Virus record (IMG/VR): IMGVR_UViG_3300020603_000005
Location: 36,466-100,465 of that record
Source: a virus
Strand: one strand, 5' to 3'
DNA: 64,000 nucleotides
The number at the start of each line of letters is the position of its first letter. The first letter of the stretch is position 1. The notes under the pieces were generated by a model. That model was not told the origin of the DNA, searched no databases, and saw only the letters and a list, made by a program, of their open reading frames with translations. Below are positions 40,733 through 51,700 of this stretch, piece after piece. Both the position numbers and the translations under genes were made by a program.

Positions 40733-40794
40733 GCGACACCTTAAAATGTTGTAGGTTATAGTCCCAAAAAATTGAAACAATTGAGGAGGCAATC
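40733..40794 (+). promoter_or_regulatory. Short intergenic leader with SD
   Basis: A 62-base gap, one of the longest in the tail region. It is A/T-rich, holds a small palindrome (AATTG-AAA-CAATT at 40770-40782) and ends in a strong GAGGAGG SD before ATG 40795. I see no clear -35/-10 pair. Confidence 0.35.
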
Positions 40795-41001
40795 ATGAAT
40801 GAAAAAATCAATGACGCAGGCAGGCATATGATGCAAGCCATACGTGCTGTTGTTCTAGAAGAAATAGGAAAAACTCAAGGGAATGATGTTGTTAAAAATC
40901 TGAATGATGGCATCCTAGGCACGAGTCTAACCCCATTATCTTCTATAAATTCAGCAGGTGAGGCAAGGGTCGGAGTCAGAAACGGCACCGTGTCGAGGTA
41001 A
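40795..41001 (+). CDS. Small hypothetical protein (68 aa)
   Basis: ATG 40795 with GAGGAGG at ideal distance, among the best ribosome sites in the window. The protein is helical in its first half (DAGRHMMQAIRAVVLEEIGKT) and unstructured later. No family is recognised. It may be a small tail component expressed at a higher level than its giant neighbours. Confidence 0.6.
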   Translation: MNEKINDAGRHMMQAIRAVVLEEIGKTQGNDVVKNLNDGILGTSLTPLSSINSAGEARVGVRNGTVSR

Positions 41002-41003
41002 AA

Positions 41004-44000
41004 GTGGCAGGCAGGACTCCATATTACGGCCTAGGATATTTTGACTTCCGCGACAGGTTAGACGCGGCTGTCAGTGTCCGTTTGGAGCAGGAAAGATTTC
41101 TCACCATTGACAGGCAGATCTTTGGTATGTACTCCCTTTTCGGGGATGGAGTGGTTTCAGGAATGTCAGTTACCACAGCCATCAGTTCTCAAGGCGGTAT
41201 GAATGTATATGTGTCTCCAGGCGTGGCTTTCGTCCAAGGTAGAGCCGTATACATAGAAAGTCCCGCCCAGTTGTCTGGGCTGCCTTCCGGCGACACCGTT
41301 TATGTTTTTCTGCGGGTTGTTCCAGGATTTGGTCCAAGCAATGGTTTAATATTTTGGTCTCCGATATACAATCTGCCGAACGCCATAAGGCTAGCCAAAG
41401 TTACATCCGGGGCTAGCGTCATCAATCAGATTGACAATTCTGTCAAGCAGCAAATATCATTTCGGTCTCTCGTGCTTTCTGAGATAGCCAAGCACAAGCA
41501 TCGTGGCTCTCCTTCAAGGATCGATCTTCTCAGGGAGGTTAAGAATTTTCTTCCAGGAGCCAGAGTGGGAGACTTGGATGCCGAGCAGATAGCATCTGGT
41601 CAGTTGGCCTATGAGCGCATGCCAAGGATGAAACATTCTGAGTTGCAGAATGCAGGAACTCTCAGTCATGCTGGACTGGAATCCTTGGCGAGGTCTCTGC
41701 AAACAAGAGATAGGGTTTTGCTTGGTGAGGTCACTGCGGTCAATCAACTTCAGCAGAACATTGCTTTCAGAAAATCTCACCCCAACCACGCTGACCACCA
41801 TGTCAACACGATCACTTACGTGCCCGGCACAGTCACCGACAGTATTGTGGATTTTGGAGCCACAACTGCAGCCTACTCACCTGGTAGTGGCTGTATAGCA
41901 GGTAAAAAGCAGACAGCAGGAATCTTAAATGCTATCACCTTTGACACCGAAGGTGAATTGAAGTCTCACTACGCCCACCAGAACACACTGGTGCTAGCCG
42001 GAGAAGATTCTGGCATCACGCTCACATCAACTATAAACGAAGAGACTGTTTTGTTCGCGGATAGTTTTGAAAATGGCGCTGATTCTGGAGTTCCTGGTTT
42101 TTCTTTTGCAGTTGAGACAGCAGCTAGTACTATTGGCATTAGTGGCGATGTTTCTGTACAGACTGATGGGGTCAAGTCGGCTAAATTGCGTTCTGGGGTT
42201 AAAAGCAAGGTCATATTCCGTAAGATAATATCAAGCACTAACAACTGGAGCAATTTCAACAAACTGTTCATGTATATTAGGTGTATAGCAGATGTCCACC
42301 CTGCAGTTTCTTTTTATTTAGTCAATCAGGGCACCACAAGCACCACGACTGCAAAACAAATAGTTCTCATTGCAAACGAGGTCACTACCAATCCAGATCC
42401 CGACATGGATAATTTTAAGTTGATTGAATACGACCTCACTCCATTTGAGCGTGGAGCAATAACTTCAATGGTGTTTGAGATAGAAGATGGATCAGTTGAT
42501 TTTTCTTTCAACATTGACGACGTGCGAACATCCACCATAGCCACGACCGAAGTATTTTTTCAGCCAACAGGTTTTGCACGTTATAGGTATGTTACAAATT
42601 CGCCATTTATTCTTCATGCGATAGAATGGAATCCTGGCAATATCCCAAACACTTCTGCTATTGAATTGCGATATAGATATGGCAATTCAGCTGCAGATGT
42701 GGATGCTTCCCTTTTTGAGGGGCCACTGCCGCAGAGTGGAGAGTTGTTGAATGTGTCTGCAACCATAGTGGATATCGAGGTGTCTTTGAGGGCTACGAGT
42801 GATCGTTCTGCTGCTCCGGTTCTCAAGGATTTTTCCATATTGATGAAAACCACCGGAGAAGAATCTGGATTTGTATTTTCTCGTAGAGATCAGTGGAATT
42901 TATGCACATTGAGCAACGCGGAAATTGTTGACTTCGCCTCGGGTTCTTCTGGTGTTCGCATAAAGCCGCCGTTGGACATCGGCAAGATTTTTTATGCATC
43001 AAACGACTCGATACAGCAACTAAAGGAAGATTTTGTCTCAGAGTTTGGATACATGGGTGCTGATTTGCCAATATCTCCTGCCCAGTCTTCAAGACCGTCT
43101 AGCGTGTGGTCTGCCAACGGGCTTCCCACCATTGGCTTCGATCAGGTCAGTTCAATATCGAGAACTTCATATAAGGGCTATATAGTGTCTGATACATACA
43201 ATAATAGAGTTCTTCAGATATCTAGAGACGCAAAATTTGTGAGAGGGGTCGGCAACGCAGAGCCCCTTCCCACCGGAGGTCAGTTTGTCCCATTGTGTGC
43301 CGTTCTCAATCCTTATACCAGAATTTTGCAGATGGTTTTTTCTGATGATGTAACTTTTGAAGGAAACGCGGATAAGACCAAGTTCACGCTCGTTGTGGGC
43401 TCAAACTCTGTTAGTGGCAACGCTCTTGATGAGGTGGTCACTGCTGGCAGGCCACCTAATGTGTTTCAGATAAAATTGTCTGCCGACAAAGTGCTTCTGG
43501 CCACTCAGGGAAGAGATGAAGGTTTGCAAATTTTCTGCAGATTGGAACCGTCTGTAGTTGGAAGAACATCATATACCAATTCTTCTCTGCTTGCTGCGAA
43601 TTACACTCTCAATGGTCTCAGGCTGTTTGTGGGTGATTTCACCTACCTAAATTCAGTGTACCATCCTGTATCTGCTGAGGATGTGGGAGATCATTGGCTT
43701 ATTTGTAACAGTACAATTAATTTTGATAGAATACGTGCTGGTCTGCGTCCAGACTCAGACGAATATTTCCTCAATATAGCGGCCCAAGAGAATGCTCTCG
43801 AATTCAGGGTTTCATATCGATTCCAAGATAACAATTCACAAGATCCTGATGGAAATCCATACGTGGTTTCCTTCCTTAATGATCCAACAAAACCTGGTCA
43901 CATCGCTCCCGTTCTCCAGGGTAATCCGCCTTTTTCTGGCACTGTCGCAGTGGGTCAAGATCGTGCCTACAGTGCTGTAGCGACCATCACCCCTGGTGGG

Positions 44001-44660
44001 GACGGTGAGGCGATGGTTGGAACCACCTATGTTCTCAGATTGCGTATTCGTATTGAGCAGGAGTCTAATGGCAGCCTTATTGAGACTAATTTTTCTCCTG
44101 CCAGTATAGAGTTGAGAGTGACGGTTATTGACGAGGAGATCGATGAAGGAGACACCCAGCAGCCCACTGTTCCTACCGTTGTCAAACTGAGAAAGTCAGA
44201 CTGGGCTGGAGTTTTTGCGTTTGGTGGGGCCACAAGTTTTGCTGTTTCTGATTTTACTCTTGGTAGCGCGGTTGTATTCGATGACGGCAGACTTCTGCTT
44301 TCTGGTGTGGATTTTCAGTCAGGAACAGCACCGCCGATAAACTCTTGGGAGGTTGATGCGTTCGTCGGTCAGGCACTTGCCAAGCACGCGAGTTATAGGG
44401 GTAGGGTGGTTGTGGTGAATGAGTCTGACGGGACTAGGGCATTCCAGTACACATGCCCTGATGGTTTGTATGCCTCTGATGTTTCCGTGACTTCTGATGG
44501 TCTTTTTCTTGTGGCTGAAAGCGCCATAGGTTCAAGTGCTGGTCGCATTGTTAGGGTGGAATCTTCTGGACAGGTTGTAGGAAACCTTTCTAATGGAAGT
44601 TTTGGGGTTATCCACGATGCTCGAGAAACCGGCCCTGGACTGACGATGATCAGCACATGA
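41004..44660 (+). CDS. Giant tail fibre/baseplate protein (1218 aa)
   Basis: GTG 41004 preceded by GAGG at 5 bases. Residues about 1-170 form a beta-rich domain of baseplate or tail-fibre attachment type (GLGYFDFRDRLDAAV, VYVSPGVAFVQGRAVYIE), followed by KHKHRGSPSRIDLLREV and a helical, His-containing link (HSELQNAGTLSHAGLESL). The central part is beta-sandwich-like and could bind carbohydrate (SFENGADSGVPGFSF). Around residues 725-740 is an NHL/propeller-like strand (GYIVSDTYNNRVLQIS). The C-terminus again looks like a propeller blade (DGLFLVAESAIGSSAGRIVRVE). It is probably a receptor-binding or side-fibre protein. Confidence 0.6.
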   Translation: MAGRTPYYGLGYFDFRDRLDAAVSVRLEQERFLTIDRQIFGMYSLFGDGVVSGMSVTTAISSQGGMNVYVSPGVAFVQGRAVYIESPAQLSGLPSGDTVYVFLRVVPGFGPSNGLIFWSPIYNLPNAIRLAKVTSGASVINQIDNSVKQQISFRSLVLSEIAKHKHRGSPSRIDLLREVKNFLPGARVGDLDAEQIASGQLAYERMPRMKHSELQNAGTLSHAGLESLARSLQTRDRVLLGEVTAVNQLQQNIAFRKSHPNHADHHVNTITYVPGTVTDSIVDFGATTAAYSPGSGCIAGKKQTAGILNAITFDTEGELKSHYAHQNTLVLAGEDSGITLTSTINEETVLFADSFENGADSGVPGFSFAVETAASTIGISGDVSVQTDGVKSAKLRSGVKSKVIFRKIISSTNNWSNFNKLFMYIRCIADVHPAVSFYLVNQGTTSTTTAKQIVLIANEVTTNPDPDMDNFKLIEYDLTPFERGAITSMVFEIEDGSVDFSFNIDDVRTSTIATTEVFFQPTGFARYRYVTNSPFILHAIEWNPGNIPNTSAIELRYRYGNSAADVDASLFEGPLPQSGELLNVSATIVDIEVSLRATSDRSAAPVLKDFSILMKTTGEESGFVFSRRDQWNLCTLSNAEIVDFASGSSGVRIKPPLDIGKIFYASNDSIQQLKEDFVSEFGYMGADLPISPAQSSRPSSVWSANGLPTIGFDQVSSISRTSYKGYIVSDTYNNRVLQISRDAKFVRGVGNAEPLPTGGQFVPLCAVLNPYTRILQMVFSDDVTFEGNADKTKFTLVVGSNSVSGNALDEVVTAGRPPNVFQIKLSADKVLLATQGRDEGLQIFCRLEPSVVGRTSYTNSSLLAANYTLNGLRLFVGDFTYLNSVYHPVSAEDVGDHWLICNSTINFDRIRAGLRPDSDEYFLNIAAQENALEFRVSYRFQDNNSQDPDGNPYVVSFLNDPTKPGHIAPVLQGNPPFSGTVAVGQDRAYSAVATITPGGDGEAMVGTTYVLRLRIRIEQESNGSLIETNFSPASIELRVTVIDEEIDEGDTQQPTVPTVVKLRKSDWAGVFAFGGATSFAVSDFTLGSAVVFDDGRLLLSGVDFQSGTAPPINSWEVDAFVGQALAKHASYRGRVVVVNESDGTRAFQYTCPDGLYASDVSVTSDGLFLVAESAIGSSAGRIVRVESSGQVVGNLSNGSFGVIHDARETGPGLTMIST

Positions 44661-44661
44661 G

Positions 44662-45726
44662 ATGCGCAAGGTAGAATATTCCTGTTTTATAAACAACACT
44701 GGGTTTGGGCATGCCGCCCTTGGCTATTTGCATGTGCTCAGGTCTTGCGGTCATCAAGTTAGAGTCAGAAGCATGCATCCTAGCATCAACCAGTCATGGA
44801 TGTCGCATGACGACACTCAAGCCCTTCAGAATGATTTTTCTGGAGTCGCCCAAGTCGGCATATGGCATTCCATACCGCCAAGGTGGAACGGTCTCGCTCA
44901 TGGCTCGGAGATGACGGTTGGGATATGCACATTTGAATGCGAAAACCCACCTGCAGATTGGATAAAAACTATAAACTCAAAATGTTCTCATGTTTGGTAT
45001 CCAAGCAAGTTTTGTAAATCAGTATTTGAAAAAGCCGGGGTAAAAAAACCATCATCTGTTATATATCACATGGTTGGGGATCCATATTTTCACGCCTCTC
45101 CCAAGGGCTATGATGGTGGCGATTTTGTCATACTGTCTGTGGGTACATGGAAGGCTAGGAAAAATTGGTCTTCGCTAATTCTTGGGTGTTCTATGGCCAT
45201 GTCTACCGGGCATCAAGTTCGTCTGTTTATCAAGACAGATCGACCCCATGCCGCACGTGCGGAGGTGGTCAGGATCGTGCCTGAATCTCTCAGGAAGCAT
45301 TTCATGATTGTTGAGGGGGAGTTGACGGAAAGGAGCATGGCAGGGCTGTATTCGTCTTGCCACGCCTTCCTGTGTGCGTCAAGGGGTGAGGGCTTTTGCC
45401 TACCTGTTGCCCAGGCCATGGCGGCGGGGGTACCCATCCTGAGCACACAGTCTGGTGGAATTTCTGACTTTTTTGACGATTCCTGCGGCCTTGTCATAGA
45501 ACCATCTGGTTTGGAGCAGGCTTCTATGGATGGATATCCACAATTCTCATCAAAGTATTGGCCAGTGATTACATCGGAGTCTGTGAGGAGGGCAGTTGTT
45601 GAAGCTGTTGAAAAATACTATGACATCGCATCCAAAAAGGCAAAAAATGCAAAAAAAAGGGCCGAGGAAATGTTTTCGATCTCTTCGGTTAGAAATCAGA
45701 TGTCGGAGGCTTTGACCAGAAAATGA
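44662..45726 (+). CDS. GT4-type glycosyltransferase within the tail-fibre genes
   Basis: A 354-aa GT-B enzyme. The N-terminal half has NNTGFGHAALGYLHVLRSCG and VGICTFECENPP. The C-terminal half has LSVGTWKARKNW (nucleotide-sugar loop) and SRGEGFCLPVAQAMAAG, where E243 is present but the second Glu of E-x7-E is Q251. It closely resembles the 13099 enzyme in this segment and also ends the fold with a DDS..LV stretch, so the two are probably paralogues. The gene lies between two giant tail-fibre genes and overlaps the next by ATGA, which suggests that the fibres are its acceptors. The sugar and acceptor residue are unknown. Confidence 0.8.
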   Translation: MRKVEYSCFINNTGFGHAALGYLHVLRSCGHQVRVRSMHPSINQSWMSHDDTQALQNDFSGVAQVGIWHSIPPRWNGLAHGSEMTVGICTFECENPPADWIKTINSKCSHVWYPSKFCKSVFEKAGVKKPSSVIYHMVGDPYFHASPKGYDGGDFVILSVGTWKARKNWSSLILGCSMAMSTGHQVRLFIKTDRPHAARAEVVRIVPESLRKHFMIVEGELTERSMAGLYSSCHAFLCASRGEGFCLPVAQAMAAGVPILSTQSGGISDFFDDSCGLVIEPSGLEQASMDGYPQFSSKYWPVITSESVRRAVVEAVEKYYDIASKKAKNAKKRAEEMFSISSVRNQMSEALTRK

Positions 45727-48700
45727 AACAGCCTAAACTCCACATCACTGATGTGAAATCTTCCCATGGTGGCAGGGAAGTTCATTTCAATTTGGATCTT
45801 GATGGCGCAATCGGTTGCAAATTCTCCATAGAAGACGCCTCTCGTGGTGGATCTTTGCCAGTCTCAACCGATGGTGGCAAGAAGTGGCATCACAGGTCCT
45901 CTGCAGAGTCAGGGTCTGTTGTTGGAGCAGTTAGGGTTCGTCCAACTAGTGACGATTTTGCCATATTCTGTCATGTGGAGGACGGTTTTGGATCTGAAGC
46001 CATATGTGCGGCTCTCGTCAAGAGACCCAAGTCAGGCAAGAGTAAGAATTTTCATGTGCATGCTTCTCCGGAATTTGTGGCGCACGGCGACAGGTGTAAT
46101 ATTGTTGTTGATGGACCTCCATCGTCGTCGTTTAGGATAGGCATAGGAGACAAGAAATATGCAGGTCGCACCAACAAGAAGGGTAGATCTGTACTAAAGT
46201 TTACAGCCAACCAAATTTTCTCACAAGATCAGATGTCGGCACATTCATTGGTTCGTGTTCCGATCAACATATCTGATAATGAGGAAAATTGGTCTTACGG
46301 TGGATCAGATGTGCATTTTGTACCTTCTGTGTTGAGGACGCTTGCCGCTACCAATGATCCAGCAAGGCCTGGTTGTGTGGTTCTTGATCCAACATCATCT
46401 CCAGACCATGGTCTCAGATTCATATCTCAAGAGGCACCTTGCTCTGATCTGGCACTTGTTGGTCCACTGTATGACCCTTATGGGTCTGAGACAGAACAAG
46501 AACTTACCCATCTAGACTCACAATACATCAGTGTTGGAGAGGGTTTCAGCAAAAAGTTTGAGTCCATATCTGGTGGGTGTAACCTCATCGATCATGTGTC
46601 GGTTGCTGCAAAATTCTTCGATCCGAAGTCTCAGTCTAATTCATCTCTTTTCCCTCCCTATGATTCGGATGATAGGGGCTTGAATGCCTTCAATCATGGT
46701 GCTTGGGTTTCATACTGCAAGCCGTATGTGGAAACACCTTCGCAGGATGGCGATTGCGATGTCTCGGTGAGGCAGGTCATACCTGTTACAAGGGTTTTTG
46801 TGGCAAGCTCCTCTTCTGTCGCCAAAGTGATGCCGTCGGCAATCGGGCGTGGACTGATTGTTAAACCTCCCGCCTTCACGCATTCCGTGCATCCAAAGTC
46901 GTCTCCATCTGGAGTCGCCGCTATAGTTATAAGACTAGCCGGCGGTCAGGAGATATCTCTCAGCGCAACATGGTCTTCTTCTGCCTTGCAGTCACTTGCA
47001 AACCAGATAAACGAAGACATCGCGTTGAAATCCTCGGGTATTTACGCAGAGATTATTGATGACAGACTAGATGTATATTCTGAGTCAAAATTCTCTCTTC
47101 TAGCCGGACAGGTTCTCAGCAGTTTGGGCGGCAATGCTATAACCGTTCAGCAGTTCAGTGGGGCCTCAGCCACTTTCAGATGCACTACTATAAAAGATCT
47201 CTCTGCGCATGGCGTTAGCGACATTGGCACACTCGTATTCTTGAGTGGCCCCTTCAGGGGTACCGTATTCTCGTACGTCAAGTCTGATATAGACTCGGTG
47301 AAGCTTCAGGCTTGTCCTGGTATCAACAGGCCAGGCGGCTTGGTCATTTCCGATGACATCCCGTGCGTTCATGTTGCGTTCTTGTCAGGATCAGAAAGTC
47401 AATCAGCCTCTGTGTCGGAAATTTCTTTGAATGTTCGCGAAGACAATCTTGGTCAGCTTGTATCCTGTGTTTATCCTGCCATATCTTCATCTTGTCGCGT
47501 TGTGTGTCAAAGTCAAGTTGATGGCCTTAACCAATTGTTTATGTATTCTGAGCTCCCAACGAGCCAGGAGCAAGCGAGCAATGGATCTTGGATGCAGTTG
47601 ACGTACAGCGGAGATAATAGGCACCCACGCGTGTTTGACGACAGATATGGAAACATGCATATAGTTTGGGAGCGAGATGTCGGAAATGGAACCTTTGTTG
47701 CGTATGCCACTATAGGTCCAGATTCGCCCATCTTTTCTTCTAAAATGCTTGTCGCCGATTTCTGCAGATCATCCTCTCTAGATACAAGTCCTGTTGTTGC
47801 TCCAGCAAAACGTGTTTCATCTGTGCTGTCGCTCGAGTATTCAGAGGGAATTTTGGAGTTGCCGTTCAACTCTTCAAACTTTTTGCGGGGGGTTATACCA
47901 TCTTCTTCCGCATATATAAAAAGAGAGTTCTTGGGAACCTGTCCATTAAGCATTCAGTTTAACGAAGGTAACTCAAGTTCTTTTATGAGCAATGTGCGTG
48001 AAATGGATGGATCCCAAGCAGACTTTGCTGGAGTCTTCGAGGGAGACTTGGTCGAGACTGTCATCCTCCATATAGACCCATCTGGCAATACTACAAATCA
48101 TATATACAGTGGCAGCATATCTTTCAATGGAGCCATACTATCAATAGCAGGACAGACGGATGAGATGTCTCTAACTGACAGCATATTTAGCCCTACAGGC
48201 ATAACATTCCCCAGCAGAGCAGGTGTGGCAAATTTTTCAGGTGGCGAATTCACACTCTCTGCAGATAAAAAGAGTTTTGATTTCTCCTTAACTCTTTCTC
48301 CTTTTCAAGCTCTTTTCCAATTGAGGTTGATTGTTGCCGCATCCCATACCCCTATATCAATCAGGACGGGGTGGATAAAGGTTGCAGATGCAGGGGCATC
48401 CGTGGCAATGCCAAGGTCAGACTTGGTATGCCTCGATTACAGTCCGCTTCAATCGAAATGCTGTGCAATCATCCCATACCACACTGATGATTCAGGAAGG
48501 CAGTTTGATGGGACACATAAGTCTATAGGCTACATGGTTGATGCAGATGTTGACATACAGCCATCGTTTTCATTTGATGGCTACATACTGTCTGGCTCTG
48601 CAATAGGAATAAGTCCTGTCATATCCGATGTTTTTTCTAATGACGATGGATTGCAAATTAGAACTGATTTCTATGGGATTTCTCCGTTCGCGAGGGACGA

Positions 48701-51700
48701 GCAAGGTAGAACCTTTGATAATGGAACATTGAATAATGACACTGACAAGCTTTCAGGTTTTAAGATTGGTGATTTCATAGCAGTCCATGTGATTGCGATA
48801 CCACCGAATTCTACCCAATTAACAAATTCTATAACATTCACCACCGACATACTCGGTGTTGAAACAGTTCGTAGCACCGTTTTTGCTCGTCATGCAGCTC
48901 TTTCAAACAGGGTTTTGAGTACGTCCACCACGTTCAATTCTTCAGTACTTGTCACGAACGCAGCAAGAAGTGTTATTTTTACTATTGCTGCGAATACAAG
49001 TTGGCAATACGCACTTGTATATACAAAGATGCCTGGCACAGGCGCATTCTTGAGAAATCATTCTGAAGATGCAGTGGATGATGAATTTAAGAATTTCTTG
49101 AGAGGCTTCAGTATTCGAAATGATGGTTTATTTAATTTCGATAGCAACATCATGTCCGTGGGTAAGAGCGCAAGAGAATTTTCAGATTTTATCCCGCTGC
49201 TTTCTAGTTTGCGATTGAACGACATACACGACAACCCTAGTGGGGTTGTTCAGACTTCAGGACTGGGATACCTAGAAAGTGGCGGTTCAAGTTCCTTCAA
49301 TCTTCAGTGTTCTGATCTGGTTGGATCGTATTGGAGAACTCCATCTGGATCGACATTTACAAGACCTGCCGCTGATGGTGTCGACGGGGTGGTTTGTCAT
49401 TACACTGTTGGCGTGATGCTTGAGACAGTCAGATTCTTTGCAAGGAATACGCAAACCAGGCAAGACTGGTGTAATCAAGTTGAGTCTGCTGGCGGGTCTT
49501 GTTCCAGATATTATGAGGGGCTGGTAAGAACAGTATATACTGGTCGTGCAAAGATTGTTGTATATTGTGTGTCTAGTGAATCTTCATCTGGGAATGGCGG
49601 CGTTCCATATGCGTTTGAAATTCATGAGTCAAGCCACATCATAGATGTTTCCAATCAGTTTAGGTTCACTGTTGGATCCATGCTCATCAAAGACCACGAA
49701 CATGCCATACGAACATCTAGAGCACACCTTGATCCTCTTAGGTTTGAAGGACCAGAGATGGCAGAAGATCTTGTCCCGCTGGCGCACAGAAATATGATTT
49801 TTTGTATGGTGAATGGAGACCCGCAAATATCTCACGATTGGCGTGTGGATGTTTCTGATGGTCGCAGACAATTTGATTTGTGTTTCGGGTCTTTTATGTC
49901 TTCGATATCTTGGTTCCGCCATCACGACATTGGCTACAGAAATGGTTTGGCAGCAGGCAGATTTGCTGTGAGAATCAGCTCCATAGACATATCGGATAAT
50001 AGGTTGTCTATGGCGAATGGTTCTCAATTGAGTTCTTTTGACATGAGCATGCCAAGCGGATTTGTTCAACAGGCCAATTCTTTTGAACAGGCTCGCAACA
50101 TAGACTATTTGAATTCGACTTCAGATCCAGGTGACTGGATCAATATGGCTTTCAATTTTTCTGCAGTTGATGACTGGTTGGCGTCACCAACAGGTTTTAT
50201 GTATTCTGGTATTGTGTTTGCAAGGCAGGAAAATCAATCGAGAGCAGTAGTTCTTCAGCCAAACGCGTCTTCTGACTACGAATTCGATCGAACGATTTAT
50301 GAATCTGATGATTACATATATCCATGGATGTACTCTGTACGCAGAGGCAAAGTTGGCCACGGAGGAATTGGGTCTATAAGCCAAAGCGGAGTGTTTGCTG
50401 ACTCTACTGAATATTCCATATTTTTGCGGGCCAAGCGGATAGAACCATACAGGGATGACGATTCACTAGTTTGCCCAGTGGGCATGGTCAGTCCGTTCTT
50501 GTTTGTTGGCGGAGATCAGGAAGCGAAAATCGTCAGGGTTACGACAAATGATTTTATGGGGATGTCAGTCAAGTTGACTCCTGGTGTCGGCAGTCTGCGT
50601 CTTTCTGCTCTCCACCCACTATATCAGAAGCGTGCTGCCAATATTAAAGTTCAAGAAGGAGACAACGGTTGTGTGTACGTGGACTCTTCTGGCAATTTGG
50701 CCACCGATTCTTCGGGTGAATTGATAGATTTCTTTAAATCTGAACTAGGAAATGGCTGTCTTGCATTGGTGACCAATTCTGCTGATAGTTATTATGATGG
50801 TGTTAATACGATACTGATCATGTTGATGATTTCAGATTCAGGCATATTGAAGGGATTTGTTAGGTTGGCGCAGCCTGATGAAGATGGAGAACCTAATACT
50901 GAGCTTGAGAACGCAGTGGTTGAAGCTTTTCAGTCAGATCTTACATCACTAGGATCTTCGTGGAGAGATATTTCCGTAGGCTCTACTTTTGCCATATGCG
51001 TGGATGGTACTGGTAGCCTTGTATTTTTGGGAGAAGAACCCATTGGCGGGTTTGGTCTTTCTTCGCTACCTTCTGGTAGATTTGTTGCGGTGAGTTGCGG
51101 CAGTAATTATTGTGTAGCTCTCAGGGAAGACGGACAACTTGTCAGTTGGGGCTTCTCATTATCGCTGCCATCAGGGACATTCTTGGCGCTAGGCTCAGGA
51201 TTATATCTGCGGTCAGATCACCATGCAGTCAGTTCGGATGTTGATATTGCGGACGCAAAATGTATTGCCATATCTTATCTTGCATCTGAAGATTTGAAAG
51301 TTATTGATTCTGAAGGTTTGCTAATTCAGGGCGGCGAATCTGAAGGGGATGTTGCAGGTTCGACCGCAATAGTTTGCTTTCAAGGGCCTTTTCGTGTTTA
51401 CCTTTCAACTCCTAACTTGTCGAGACGAGTTTTGAAATATCAGAAGAACCCTGATGAAACTGCAGAGATAAATGACCTTATTGTGGATACATACAAAGAT
51501 CCATTCAGAAGCAACATCGTCATAGAGCATGTATCTGCAGTTGCTTCTGAATATTCTAATGATGAGTTTACGCTTCAGAGCGTCGATGAAATGTATGGAT
51601 TTGCGCTTCCCTCTGTGTGTCAGTTTGGTAGTGCTTTCACAACAGGTGGTCTGTCGGTATCTAGGATTGGGCAAGGAGCGGGTATTCAGCGTGACCCAGC

